From contig JAKSRN010000044.1 of NCBI GenBank assembly GCA_024403585.1, positions 1-11,078 of the forward strand: 11,078 nt of DNA. The letters are read 5' to 3'. This DNA is from Lachnospiraceae bacterium. GTDB lineage: Bacteria > Bacillota > Clostridia > Lachnospirales > Lachnospiraceae. The translations under genes and the position numbers were made by a program. Below the pieces are notes generated by a model. The model did no database searches. It saw only the letters and a list, made by a program, of their open reading frames with translations, and had not been told where the DNA came from. Below, piece after piece: positions 11,049 to 11,078 of this stretch (positions within the stretch are counted from its first letter, which is position 1; every line of letters starts with the position of its first letter).

Positions 11049-11078
11049 TTACTGACGTGGATTTTTGATAGCTGCCTG
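11049..11078 (-). CDS. C-terminal end of an unidentified minus-strand gene
   Basis: The frame enters from the right edge and reads QAAIKNPRQ before a TAA at 11051-11049. It is followed by a strong terminator about 50 bases on, which supports a gene ending here. Another minus-strand frame is also open at the edge, so the frame choice is tentative. Nine residues are too few to name a family. Confidence 0.4.
   Translation of the reverse strand, partial: QAAIKNPRQ

Overview
The window looks like chromosomal DNA from a low-to-moderate-GC anaerobic Firmicute, most likely a gut Lachnospiraceae (Blautia/Ruminococcus/Dorea-like). This rests on a long PPi-dependent phosphofructokinase next to a class II aldolase, strong AGGAGG ribosome-binding sites, sigma-A promoters, a MalR-like LacI regulator beside a glucose-family PTS IIA protein, and a clostridial-style CopA with an HMA domain at each end. 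The genus is an inference. No insertion sequence, phage gene, CRISPR array, tRNA or rRNA is visible.

Layout. 1-118 (-) is the start of a PTS EIIA(Glc)-type protein. A 370-base divergent control region (119-488) follows, crowded with inverted repeats built from TTGC/GCAA half-sites. It separates the PTS gene from a LacI/MalR-like repressor (489-1523, +). The repressor converges on pcrA, a UvrD-like helicase (1650-3869, -), which has its own terminator. pcrA and copA (4150-6741, +) are divergent. The copA promoter carries a CsoR-like operator over the predicted transcription start and an 18-bp perfect palindrome over the -35 box. copA converges on a run of minus-strand genes: pfp (6938-8602), fba (8877-9845) and degV (9952-10839). 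Each has its own promoter, and pfp and fba end at intrinsic terminators. A hairpin terminator and the last nine codons of another minus-strand gene close the window.

How the genes fit together. The left end is sugar uptake under local repressor control. pfp and fba supply two consecutive glycolytic steps (fructose-6-phosphate to fructose-1,6-bisphosphate to triose phosphates), with pyrophosphate as phosphoryl donor. degV encodes a fatty-acid-binding protein, the carrier for exogenous fatty-acid phosphorylation in this family. copA is a copper-export module.

The most notable point is in copA. Its C-terminal CopZ-like metal-binding domain is preceded, inside the reading frame, by a full AAGGAGG ribosome-binding site ideally spaced from an in-frame ATG. 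One gene could therefore make both a pump-chaperone fusion and a free 69-residue copper chaperone. The other genes are ordinary housekeeping or metabolic genes.
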